Assembly (NCBI GenBank): GCA_905221605.1
Contig: CAJNDS010002084.1
Location: 288,972 to 352,971, forward strand
DNA length: 64,000 nucleotides
Direction of reading: 5' to 3'
Source: Symbiodinium natans
Taxonomy: Eukaryota; Sar; Dinophyceae; Suessiales; Symbiodiniaceae
The notes beneath the pieces were generated by a model. The model made no database searches, was not told the origin of the DNA, and saw only the letters and a list, made by a program, of their open reading frames with translations. Numbering within the stretch: position 1 is the first letter of the stretch; the number at the start of each line of letters is the position of its first letter. The position numbers were made by a program, and so were the translations under genes. Shown one piece after another: positions 50,021 through 60,510 of the stretch.

Positions 50021-50170
50021 GAAACCCTAAATCCTGAAACCCTGAACCCTGAAACCCGAAACCCTAGACCCTAAACCCTAAACCCTGAACCCTGAACCAT
50101 GAACCCTGAAACCTGAAACCTGAACCCTGAACCCTGAACTCTGAACCCTGAACCCTAAACCCTAAACCCT
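50021..50170 (-). repeat. CCCTGAA/CCCTAAA array
   Basis: Mostly CCCTGAA units with CCCGAAA and CCATGAA variants. Confidence 0.9.
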
Positions 50171-50282
50171 ACTCACCCCGACCGGCCAGGTGCTCCGCCA
50201 AGTGCGGGGCGTAGCTGCAGCGAAGGCCCCGCGCCGGGTGCCGTGCTCGCGAGGAGCCTGGCCATCCCAGAGGAAGGCGGCC

Positions 50283-50413
50283 TAGGGTTTAGGGTTTAGG
50301 GTTTAGGGTTTAGGGTTTAGGGTTTAGGGTTTAGGGTTTAGGGTTTAGGGTTTAGGGTTTAGGGTTTAGGGTTTAGGGTTTAGGGTTTAGGGTTTAGGGT
50401 TTAGGGTTTAGGG
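50283..50413 (+). repeat. TTTAGGG array
   Basis: About 18 perfect units, immediately after a unique island (50185-50285) that is open in one frame to TAG. Confidence 0.96.
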
Positions 50414-50531
50414 AAGTTTAGGGCCTGCTTTGGGGAGGTCTGGGTGGGTTTGGGGTTTTTGTGTGGGAGGCTTAGGGCTTACAGGGCTTAATTGGGTGTG
50501 CAAAATTCGGGTCAACCCGAAACCCTCAAGC

Positions 50532-50563
<32 letters not shown>

Positions 50564-50666
50564 ACCCTAAACCCTAAACCCTAGCTCTTTGGCTCAGTTC
50601 TTTGTTTCTCCTTTCCGGATGTCTGGGTTCGGGTCCTGGGGCTTGGCTGTGTTAGGGTTTGAATAT

Positions 50667-50871
50667 TGGAATATTCCCCCATATACGAACAGTCCTCAAT
50701 GTATATGCCCCTTGTGAATTATTTTTTGTTTATATAAAACCCAAGAGGATATTAAATATTAATATTATTGTTATTGAGGTTCTAAGGGGAGTATCGTATA
50801 AATAGGGATTACAGGACCTCCTATTGTAATCCTTATTAAGGACTGCTAAAAAGGGTGCAAACTCCCACTTG
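50667..50871. mobile_element. Long family A element (copy 9)
   Basis: GGAATATTCCCCCATATACG with GAACAGTCCTCAATG at the left, TTATTAAGGACTGC at the right, and an AT-rich insert (50715-50785) in the middle. Confidence 0.55.
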
Positions 50872-51059
50872 AAATGCATACTGAGGGTACCCCTGGGTTC
50901 GAGGTTTCGGCTCAGGCTATTTCGACTAATCTTTGGTGTGGCACCTACATCTCAAGCTTCACAGGTTTTCCAAGCCGAAAACCCAAGAGTTGAAGCTAGA
51001 GGCTTCTTAGAACACTCGGCCTGCCTGTGCCAGGCCGCGTTCTTCGGCTGGAGGCCTGC

Positions 51060-52347
51060 AATCCCAGGGCTACTTTGCACCGGTTTAGGGTTTAGGGTTT
51101 AGGGTTTAGGGTTTAGGGTTCAGGGTTTAGGGATCTAGGAATCGGTATCTTTAAGCTTCCATGCCGACTGGTAGTAGTTTCCCAGGGCTCCCTGTGGTAC
51201 CGAAATGAGGACTCCTGGGCTCTGCCTTAGGGTCTGGCCCGAATCCTGATGTAGAAGACACGGCCGCTTGCCCAAGCCCTGCAACAAGTGCACCTCAGCC
51301 ATCACCCAGCGACCCGAAACCCTTCAAAAATGCAGCCGAGCCAAGAAATCCTCAAGTCTCATTACAGACCCCGCCCTAAACCCTAAGCCGTAAGCCCTAA
51401 ACCCTAAACCCTAAACCCTAAACCCTAAACCCTAAACCCTAAACCCGAAGTTTCAGCACTTGGGTTGCCCTGCCAGCCGAGCGATGCCGACGACGAGTTC
51501 TGCAAGTTGCTGGTGGGCACCAAGACAAGAGCCCAGACACATGCGAGTATGTGGAGTATGTCGGGTTTGGGGCTCAGGGTTTATGATCGCGGTTCTCGTC
51601 AGGGTTCCTTGCGTAGATTGCCTCATCAGAACGTGCACGGCGCGGGAAGTCGCTGCTGTGTCTCCTTCTTTTTACATTTTTTTTTGTGATTTTCTGATGT
51701 GCATCCCGGGACATTTGGATCATGCCAGGTTCGTGAGCTGTAGTGTTTGGCTTCTTGGGAAAGGTGTGGGGCTATTGGCTCCTAGGCGGAAATAGTCGGA
51801 CCATCAGAGCACTATGATCCCACTGCTATAAATCACGCGACTTGCTCGGACCAAAGGTTCACGGATACAGGCCCCCAGTCCATGGTGAGCAGCCAGAGAA
51901 GTGGGCTTTGGGTTTATTTTATTGGTATTGGCCCAAATAGGGGTACCCCCCCCCCCCCCCCAAGGGAACCCCCATTGTTGGAAACAGCTTGATCTTGGTT
52001 TGTTGAGGAGCAGAGACTTCAGGGTCTAAGGCCCTGCCCAACCCCCCTAAGCCCAAGCCATTCCGGCAAAATTCTTCCCTTGCTGCAACCTGCGCCAGAC
52101 CGCTGCGCTGGCAGCACCCCGAGACGCCGAGGGCTATGGCCTTGAGGCTGGGAAGCGGCTTCAGGTTTTGGAGCTCTGGTTTCAGGCCTTTGGGGCCTTT
52201 TTGGGGGGACGTCGAATGATGCTGAAGTAGACTCCGCAACAACTCCAGCGGCGCCTGGGTGGAAACTTGGTTTGAAGTAACGCAAACTCTCCCACATGGG
52301 GTCCTTCTACAAATCTGATCTCACACAGCGCACAGCTGTGTCCAATC
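51060..52347. other. Unassigned, exon-like islands
   Basis: A TTTAGGG tract (51081-51125), a CCCTAAA tract (51395-51450), and an island at about 51460-51545 with an open acidic frame (DADDEFCKLLVGTKTRAQTH). 51944-51961 is a poly-C run. No model joined. Confidence 0.3.
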
Positions 52348-52525
52348 CTAAACCCTAAACCCTAAACCCTCAACCCTCAACCCTCAACCCTAAACCCTAA
52401 ACCCTAAACCCTAAACCCTAAACCCTAAACCCTAAACCCTAAACCCTAAACCCTAAACCCTAAACCCTAACCCCTAAACCCCTAAACCCCTAAACCCCTA
52501 AACCCCTAGCCCCTAAACCCTAAAC
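52348..52525 (-). repeat. CCCTAAA array with CCCTCAA and CCCCTAAA blocks
   Basis: About 24 units in homogeneous blocks: CCCTAAA, CCCTCAA, CCCTAAA, then CCCCTAAA. Confidence 0.95.
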
Positions 52526-53199
52526 CAGAGCCTATGCCAGGCATCTCCGCCACCTACCCCGGTGCCAGGCCCACACATCTGCTGGGGCCTTTGCCTCGCT
52601 GATAACTACTGTGCGGGCGGGCGTCATGCGACGCATGTCCGATCCTAGGGCGCTTTGGAGAGTAGGTTTAGGGTTTGGGGTTTAGGGCTTAGGGTTTAGG
52701 GTTTAGGGTTTGGGGGTTTTGGAGGAATCCTCCTGGATAGAGCAGCCAGCTGACCGCCATGGGCTTGTTCAACATGTGGCGGCAGTGGTGGCGGCAGTTG
52801 TGGTGGTGCGTCGTGGTGGTCTAGCGGCGGCGGTGGACGGGCGGTGGTGGTACCAAACTCCGTTCTTTTCAGTTCGATCTGCACGACAATGTCTCCTCAA
52901 GCACCACTAGTGGAACACCCACCCACCACCAGCACCAGCAACTGGCAGCAGGACTAGCCCAAAACACCACCCAAAACCAGCCGCACCTACCATGGCAACC
53001 TCTGCAACTGCCGCCAATGCCACTGCCACTATTTGCTTTAAGGAGCCCCCCCCCCCCCCCCAAAAAAAAAACAACATAATAATCCCTATATTCCCCTTAT
53101 AAGGGGTCTTTATTTTGGGGGCCTCTTAAGCGAATAGTAGACTACCCTAACAGCAGGGCGAGTAAAAGGTGTGCTTTTTTTGGCGCCCTGAGGCTCAGA

Positions 53200-53598
53200 T
53201 GCAGATGCAGCGAAGGGGGCAGAGCCGGATGATGACAAGGTGCCGGGAGCCATGTCCTTTGAGGGGTTGACCGATCCTGTGTCAGGGAGACCCTAAACCC
53301 TAAACCCTAAACCCTAAACCCTAAACCCTAAACCCTAAACCCTAAACCCTAAACCCTAAACGTAATGCGCAGCGCCATCTTACGCCGTATTTAAGTTTAC
53401 TCGCTGCAATTTCTGTTGCCGTCAAAGACAGGGCTTGGTCGGCACATGTTCTGAACAGCTGTTTAGGTGTTATAGCCCCGAGGTCCTAGCCAGCAAAAGA
53501 TGGTGCTTGCTCAGTACGAGTTTTTTGGGGGTCCCCGGAAGAACCATATGTTTGACGCTGTGCTGGACATTTTCCTCAAGGTGGATTGTTTTGAGTAG
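53200..53598 (+). CDS. Two exon-like islands, unknown protein
   Basis: About 53200-53240 reads SDADAAKGAEPDDDK and is followed by a GT donor (AAG/GTGCCG). 53500-53598, after CAGCAAAAG, opens MVLAQYEFFGGPRKNHMFD then AVLDIFLKVDCFE to TAG 53596-53598, with an alternative GT donor after FLK. The two join in phase. A CCCTAAA array (53291-53360) lies between them, as in the verified genes. Possible continuation islands are at about 53890-53970 and 54070-54120. No domain recognised. Confidence 0.4.
53291..53360 (-). repeat. CCCTAAA array
   Basis: Ten perfect units. Confidence 0.95.
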
Positions 53599-54556
53599 GT
53601 TCCGCTACAAGCCCCCTTAGGCAAAAAAAGGGCTTGTTCAGGGTTTAGGGTCTGGGGAGACAGATTTCTGAGGAGCCGAGTTTAGCGCAAGGGCCGAACA
53701 CTTAGAATTCGGCTAGGTGCGGCCCGGCGCGAACTGCTGTCCGCAAAAAGACGCTCTTGGTAAACTAGGGTCTCTACGCTGTCTTTCGAATTTTGCTCAC
53801 CTGCATAAGGTACGTAACCTAGAGATGGAATCCTCGAGCGCAGTGAACACGATGATTTCCTTGCCCCCACCCCCCCAAGCATGGGGAGCAGGAGCCGGAC
53901 GGCGAGGTCACCATGCCGCCGGAGCTCCGGCAGCCGTCGCCTGGGCCTGTGAGACAGACGTGCAAGTGTAGGGGTTTTGGGGACCTTGGGGCTTTTTGCA
54001 ATGTGTTGCGGGCCTTGGAACGGCTTCGCGATGGAGGTTCAGGGATTTACGCCCCCCCGCCCCCAAGTAGTTTCTATGAGGAACTGCTAGCCAGAAGCTC
54101 GGAGTTCTCCCACATGTGTTTTCTGGGGGCATGTCGGCACCATGTCACCACCCCAAGAAGAGCCCCAAGACTTTGGACCATGTCGCCTGGATTCAGGATT
54201 TGTAGGGTTTAGGGCTATGCTGAAGAGCCCGAGCTGGATCGCACATGTCGGTGAACAAAACTTCAGGGGGTGGTAGAAGCACCAAATAATTTCTGAAGTA
54301 AGCAAAGTGAACTCGGGACCTAACTGCGTTTTCGCGGTGGGTTAAAGCAGGCCATGAAAACGTCCAGTTTCATCGGTTTGTCATTTTCAGGGGCCTGTGT
54401 TGAAATACTAGACTAGTAGGCTCTTAGGGTTTCAGGTCTAGAGGGTTTAAGACTGCAGGGGTTTAGCGTGTACTTCCTGGCCCTCGAGTAAACATCCCTA
54501 TCCATGAATGTGGATGCTTTGGTGGCAAGGATCGCGGCAAGCATGTAACTAGTCAT

Positions 54557-54645
54557 GGTGAACCCTAAACCGTAAACCCTAAACCCTAAACCCTAAACCC
54601 TAAACCCTAAACCCTAAACCCTAAACCCTAAACCCTAAACCCTAA
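54557..54645 (-). repeat. CCCTAAA array
   Basis: About twelve units, ending next to an island (54646-54705) open as VMHKRAGTITINAHR. Confidence 0.95.
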
Positions 54646-54709
54646 ATGCAAAGTCATGCACAAGAGAGCCGGCACGATCACCATAAACGCTCACAGGTGC
54701 ACGTGATGA

Positions 54710-56579
54710 GCATCAGCAAGCGAGGCCGATCCCTCCAATCGAGCATCATGAGCATCAGCACGAGGCCGTCAAGCCTTATGGCCGCGTGCTACCCGTGCAG
54801 GTGTTGACTATTTCTTTCCACGCCATGGTTTAGGGTTTAGGGGGTTTAGGGTTTAGGGCTTAGGGTTTAGGCTTTAGGGGCTTTTATCACTTTGCAACGA
54901 GGTCAGCAGTCAGCAGCATGCTGGTTCTGAAAAGTCTCGGAAGGGATGTGGAAGAAGTGCCCCTGGGGCGCCAGACTAAGGTAGACTGTTGTGCTTGGTG
55001 TCACACCGGCAGGTGTGAGCAAGCCTTGTGCTGATACGCGGGGGGTGCATGTCGGCACGTGGTCTCTTGTGACTGACACGTGTGAGACGAACCCCAAAAC
55101 CCCAAACCCAAACCCCAGGCCCTAAACCCTAATCCCTAAACCCCAAGCCCTAAACTTCCCATGTCCCCAAAAACTCAACGCCTAGGCAGTCGAGGCCTCA
55201 GCTGACGCCGGAGCCTGAGCCGCCCCTGCACCCTTTTTTCCCGGTTTAGGGTTTAGGGCTCAGGGCTTAGGGCTTAGGGTTTAGGGCTTGGGGTTTGGGG
55301 TTTAGGGTTTAGGACAAAACCGACACTCTCATACTGCAGTTGCTCCGGTGCAGGCAGTGTGTAGTGCCTTGCTTAGGGGTTGATGTTTCAGACAGAGTAT
55401 GGAATGTAGCGTGCCCCTAAACCCTAAACCCTAAACCTAAACCCTAAGCCCTAAACCCTAAACTGCCCTCTTGACGTACTCGAGGCTACCAGCGAAGAGC
55501 ATTGGACATGCAGAAGGGTGCTCGTGTTTGTTTTTGTTTTTTCGTTTTCTCTCCTGTGGTGTGGGGGAAACGGACTCCGGTTTGCGCTGCCTTGAGGCTG
55601 CACAATCTAATGTAAGAAGTTTGCCCCCAGAATGGAGAATCTCAATGGGGGTTTGCGTACATAGGGGACCCCCAAATAGGAGGATTCCCTTAGAAAAAGG
55701 ACGCCAAAAAGGTAACCCCCCCCCCCCCCCCCATTTTCGGAAGCCGCCCAAACGCCGGGCTTCAGATTTTGTCTGGAGAAGTCGGGTCCTGTGTGCTGAG
55801 CGTTAGCAATGACTAGGGAGTTGTCTGAAGCCCATTCAAACTTTTGCCATAAGCGGCCCTCCAAACTTGAAACCCACAAAACCCAACCCTGAACCTTAAA
55901 AAACTCCAACTCCTGAACCCTATAGGACATAGCATATATGTATAGCCCAGAAGTGGCTGGTAAGTCGCTGCAGTCTTCTGCGGGTTCGGTCCGTTAGGCT
56001 GCTGCCCCTCCCTGGCTGCGCGAAACCCGCGGCTGAGCCGCGCGGGCCCCCGGCCCCCCGAAGGATGGCCCGGGAGTTTAGGGAACTAGGTCAAGGGAAG
56101 TTTAGGGGAAATTTGGGTTTTAGGTTGCCAGGGTTTAGAAGACTCCGGTTTCGGAGTAGTGAGGTTTAGTTCGGCTCCTTCGAAATCACCCATTCAGGGG
56201 AGGCCACGTTCCCACCTAGAGCCCAAAGCATTTTCAGGTCCTCAAAGAGAAGGGCGGGTATGTAACCCAAGGCTCCCTAATACCCCCCACTACCCCCCCC
56301 CCCCAAAGGCTGGAACCGAAACCCCAAAACCCTAGAACCCTACATAAACCCTCAACCTGAAACCCCATATAAATGCTAACCCCCAACACCCTAAAACCCT
56401 AGAACCCGAAATCCTCCAAACCCTAAACCCTAAACCCCAAACCCCAAACCCCAAACCCTAAACCCCTAAACCCCTAAAGCCCTATCCCTGGAACCCTAAA
56501 GCCCCCCGCCCCAAGATCTCAGGCCGCAGCGCAGCCCCTCGTGTCACCCTTTCGGGGCCAAGCCCAGCTCCGAGGCCTC
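54710..56579. other. Repeat-rich sequence without a supported gene
   Basis: Degenerate CCCTAAA/TTTAGGG patches (55085-55150, 55244-55315, 55418-55465, 56300-56500) and a family B element at 55651-55748 (GACCCCCAAATAGGAGGATTC and a C-run before ATTTTCGGAAGCC). Confidence 0.5.
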
Positions 56580-56885
56580 TCAGGGTTTTTAGGGTTTTTT
56601 TGAAGGGTTTTTTCGTTTTATTTTTTTGGTTTTTAGGGTTTTTAGGTGTTTTTTAGGGTTTTTGAGGTTTTTTCGGGTTTTTCGGGTTTTTTGGTGTTTT
56701 TTGAGGGTTTTTAGGGTTTTTGGTGTTTTGGGGGCTTTTAGGGTTTTTGGTTTTTTTGGAGTTTTGGGGGTTTTTGGGGTTTTGGGGTTTTTGGGGGTTT
56801 TGGGGGTTTTGGGGGTTTTTGGGGTTTTTACCGTTTTTAGGGTTTTTAGGGGTTTTAGGGTTTTTAGGTTTAGGGTTTAGGGTTT
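56580..56885 (+). repeat. T-rich GGGTTTTT array
   Basis: Irregular GGGTTTTT, GGTTTTTT and GGGGTTTT units, a T-expanded relative of TTTAGGG; the whole stretch is read as a spurious Phe/Leu-rich frame. Confidence 0.9.
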
Positions 56886-57949
56886 AGTTTATCAGTGCTT
56901 CACTTATGAGCCCGAGTAGGCCTTTATTTCCCTTTTCTTCAGTGTTCAGGTCCCCTTCGAAGCCCCGTGAAAACCAAAAAGGGCACCCTTTGTATTTCAG
57001 GTTGCGCGCGGGTCTAGCTACTGTAGTGGTTCCGGTTGTTATGGTTCTCATGCTTAGTTTGCTTCTGATGATTCGTAGAATCAGTAAGGCTCTTATGGTT
57101 ACCAGATTTATTCTGGTCATCATGGAGATTAGGGTCCTTAGGGTTATTTTGTGATTACGAGTGCTTATGGTTCTTGATTCTTCGGGTTCTTCTGATTCCG
57201 CTTTGATTGATGCTTGTGATTCGTATGATGAATATGATACGCATGATTGTTAGGGCCATGATGGTCAGTGAGGCTATTACGGTTATCGTGGTTGTCATCG
57301 TTGTTATGGTCATTATGATTGTTATGATGATTATGAGTATGATGGTTATTCTGGTTCTTGTGATCATGATTCTTTTGATTGCTGCTGGAAGTATGTTTGC
57401 TAGTAAGATTAATGTTATGATCCCGCCAACTAATCTATTCATATTTATGTAGTAGAGTTTGTTGTTTATGGACACTCATCCTCCAGCGCGCCTGCAATAT
57501 GGGGCGGCTTAGACTGCTGTAGAGGTAGTTAGGGGCAGGGGGTTCTGCTAAGCCAACCCCACCCGAATTTCATATAGCCCTAAACACCCACATCCACGAA
57601 TTCCCATAAATGCCTAGCCCCTCAAATCCCCGTAAACCCTGCAAATCCTGCAAACCCGAAAACCCTTACCAGTTGCTAAGCCCAAAGTCCCCCCCCCCCT
57701 CCCCCCCCCGTGCCTTGGACGCTTAACGTCTATTCTGCGCGTGCTCTTTGTTTTCTTGGATTTTTTCACGAAAACCAATTCTGAAATTGGGTTCTCGTTT
57801 GGCGCTTCAATGCGGAAGGCGTTCTATCGGATCGCTCCTTGGAGGGTCGGACGGAAAGGGGGTTCGGAACATTTTGCTGGAGAGGCGTGGACCATGCATG
57901 GAGGTTGACGGACGGGGAGAGTGACATTCGGTTGATGGGCAGGGGATAT
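56886..57949. other. No supported gene; GAT/TGT-rich sequence
   Basis: 57000-57460 is low-complexity sequence rich in GAT, ATG and GTT trinucleotides, open in opposing frames that give Met/Ile/Val-rich peptides; probably a degenerate microsatellite. Confidence 0.4.
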
Positions 57950-58080
57950 GGGGACACGTGGATGCCGCGCGCCCTCCGCGCCTTTCCGCCCTCTGCACGC
58001 TCCGCGCCCTCCGTGCCCTCCGCGCCCTCCGCGCGCTCCCGCGCCCTCCGCGCCCTCCGCGCCCTCCGCGCCCGAAGCAA
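57950..58080. repeat. GCGCCCTCC nonamer repeat
   Basis: About a dozen GCGCCCTCC-type nonamers with GTGCCCTCC and GCACGCTCC variants. Confidence 0.85.
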
Positions 58081-59329
58081 AAAACAAACAAACCCCTTAA
58101 GCCCTTAACTCTTAACCCCAAACCCAAGCCTTAACCCTAAACCCCCCCCTCAAATCCCAAAGTAAAACCCCTAACCCCTTTACTCCTTAAGCTTTAAACC
58201 CGAAACCCAAGCTATTTCAGTAGGCTTCAACCCCTTAAACCCTAAGCCCTAAACTCTAAACCCTAAACCCTAAACCCTAAACCCAGCTATTTCAGGAGGC
58301 CTCAGCCCCATAAACCCTAAACCCTAAACCCAAACCCCTTAACCCGAAACCCAAGCTAGTTCAGCAGGCCACGCCACGGTCCATGAGCTGCGAGACGCGA
58401 GAAGCGGCCGAGGAGGCACCGTAGAGTCCTCCTTCGGAGGGTGTAGGGTTTAGGGTTTAGGGTTTAGGTTTAGGAGGGTTTTGGTGGGGGTTTGGGGGGG
58501 GCTTGGGGGCTTAGAAGTTTGGGCGGAGGGGGTTTGGGGGTTTGGGGCCCGGGGGTTTAGGGGGGTTTGGGCGGTTTGAGAGGGTTGCCCGCTTGCTTCT
58601 CGCATAAAAGAAGCCTGAGGGAAGATTGGCAGCAGAATGCTAACTGTGGGGTCTTTGGGGTCTTTTCAATGGGTTTAGGGTTTTGCTATCATTGGGGTTC
58701 AAGGTCTCTTTGGCGATGGCTTGAAATGCGAAGCCCTAAACATTAACACCCCAAGACAAATCCCGAAGACTGCCAGCCCTCGCACACACTCCCAAAGACC
58801 CGCTAAAAGTTGAGAGACCAGGAGCCCTCCTTCCAGACCCTAGGATCCCCCCTAAGCGAAGTCCTTTAAAGCTTCTGCAAGACTTTAATGCCCTTGTACA
58901 CTGCATTCTTTGGCCCCTCAAGCCTCAATCCAAGGCTCCCTCGGCTGTGACACGTTCCCCGAGGGCTCGGAAGCCAAGGCACACGTGCCCTTGCCTGCGC
59001 GTTGGTTGCTTCACCCTAACCCTAAACTAAGTGAGGGGTCGCTTCCGTCGAGCGACAGACCCCGAACGCTCGGCCGAGGGCCTTACAGCCCGAGCGCCCA
59101 AGCGAAAAGAGAAACCGAAAAGGTGAGGGTTAAGCCTCACCGTCTGTCCTGGACAGGCCAACGGACATCGGCCTTTTTTACGACAACGTCAGTACTCGGC
59201 TAAGGGATGGCCGGCACCCAGACCACCTTAAGCGTAGCTAAAGTATAACCCCAAATCGTAACCCTTTGCCTCTGGGTTCAGGGTTTGCCGGGCCCCCCTC
59301 CCCGTGGGCCCCCTGGTGGCTGGGTTCCT
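58081..59329. other. Repeat-rich sequence without a supported gene
   Basis: CCCTAAA-like patches at 58090-58370, an island at about 58368-58440 open in two frames, G-rich TTTGGGG sequence at 58440-58580, then unique sequence. Confidence 0.4.
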
Positions 59330-59420
59330 GGGCCCTAAACCCTAAACCCTAAACCCTAAACCCTAAACCCTAAACCCTAAACCCTAAACCCTAAACCCTA
59401 AACCCTAAACCCTAAACCTG
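59330..59420 (-). repeat. CCCTAAA array
   Basis: About twelve perfect units. Confidence 0.95.
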
Positions 59421-59564
59421 CGGGTTTTGGGGGGTTAGGGGTTGCGGTTCGGATTCAGAGGTTGGCTAGGGGTGTTGCGAAGTTGAGCCCAACCACCCCA
59501 TTATTTACGGAGCCTACCGCCCCTGAAACAGGCGAGGATCCAAAATCTGAGCTAAGGCATGGTA

Positions 59565-59690
59565 GTTGCCCCCATAATACTTATAATAATACTTATAAGA
59601 TTACTTATAGTAATAAAAACACTACTAATAATAATAAGACTTATAATGATGCTTATAATAATACTTATCATAAGACTTATAGAGTTCTTC
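59565..59690. repeat. ACTTATAAT-rich degenerate microsatellite
   Basis: Irregular (ACTTATAAT)n and AATA units, next to a family C-like element at 59690-59785. Confidence 0.8.
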
Positions 59691-60011
59691 AGGGAGGGGT
59701 GTTCAAGGGGGGTAGGTACCTAGGGAACCTTGGGGAGCCTTAGGGAGCTTGGGGAGTAGTAGGAGTATGAGGGACCTTGGGTTCTATGCCCCCTTTGAAG
59801 CCCTCCTCTAATATACCCCAAAACCCAAAGTCTGCAAACTCTCGAAACCCCAACAATCACCTTCATCTGAGCATGCTGGCTCTGGGGGCAAAACCAGGTC
59901 TAGGTCGAGAGGTCAGGGTGAGGGTCGAGGGGGTACTGTCAAGGTTTAGGATTGTGGGGTGGCTGTGGATTAGGGCTTCTTTCTTCGCATGAGGTTTTCT
60001 GGTATCAAGTG

Positions 60012-60276
60012 GGCAAGGAGTGCTTCGTGCCCTTGAGTCCGGCAGGACGGTGAAGCGCAGGGACTTCGAGCAAGTGATGAAAGAGCGCCGCCGACTGCTG
60101 GCCAGCTCCGGCGCGCTTTCTGGGCGGGGGAAGTCGGAGTGGGTGCTTTAGGATTTATAGGTTTCTGAAGGGCTGGGTATGTACCTACTATCCGAACTCC
60201 CGAAGGCTCCCGAACCCGAACCCCCATGAACCCCCCTCCCTAAAGGATCCCATTGCGGCCGCGTTCCGCGACTGCA
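60012..60276 (+). CDS. Possible exons, unknown protein
   Basis: About 60012-60131 is open as VLRALESGRTVKRRDFEQVM followed by KERRRLLASSGALSGRGKSE, charged and helix-like. A second island, 60247-60276 after AAAG, reads DPIAAAFRDC and stops at the edge of a decamer array. Splice boundaries were not fixed. No domain recognised. Confidence 0.33.
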
Positions 60277-60510
60277 GGCCGAGTACGCCCGAGTACGCCC
60301 GAGTACGCCCGAGTGCGCCCGAGTACGTCCGAGTACGCCCGAGTACGCCCGAGAACGCCCGAGTACGCCCGAGTAAACCCGGTCATACCCCGTCATACCC
60401 GGTCATACCCGGTCATACCCGGTCCTACCCGGTCATACCCGGGCAAACCCGGGCATACCCGTTCATACCCGGTCATACCCGGTCATACCCGGTCATACCC
60501 GGTCATACCG
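60277..60510. repeat. Two adjacent decamer arrays
   Basis: GCCCGAGTAC repeats about nine times (60280-60372), then CATACCCGGT about thirteen times (60374-60510). Both have a 10-bp period, so each is open in all three forward frames if lacking stops; a protein reading gives a 10-residue period. Confidence 0.93.

Noticed and set aside
56626-56880. Phe/Leu-rich hydrophobic ORF as a membrane protein
   Set aside because: It is a reading of the GGGTTTTT repeat.
57155-57475. Met/Ile/Thr-rich frame, possibly organellar-like
   Set aside because: Low-complexity GAT/GTT sequence open in opposite frames; no conserved organelle gene motif.
60277-60510. CRISPR array
   Set aside because: The units are contiguous 10-bp repeats without spacers, in a eukaryotic context.
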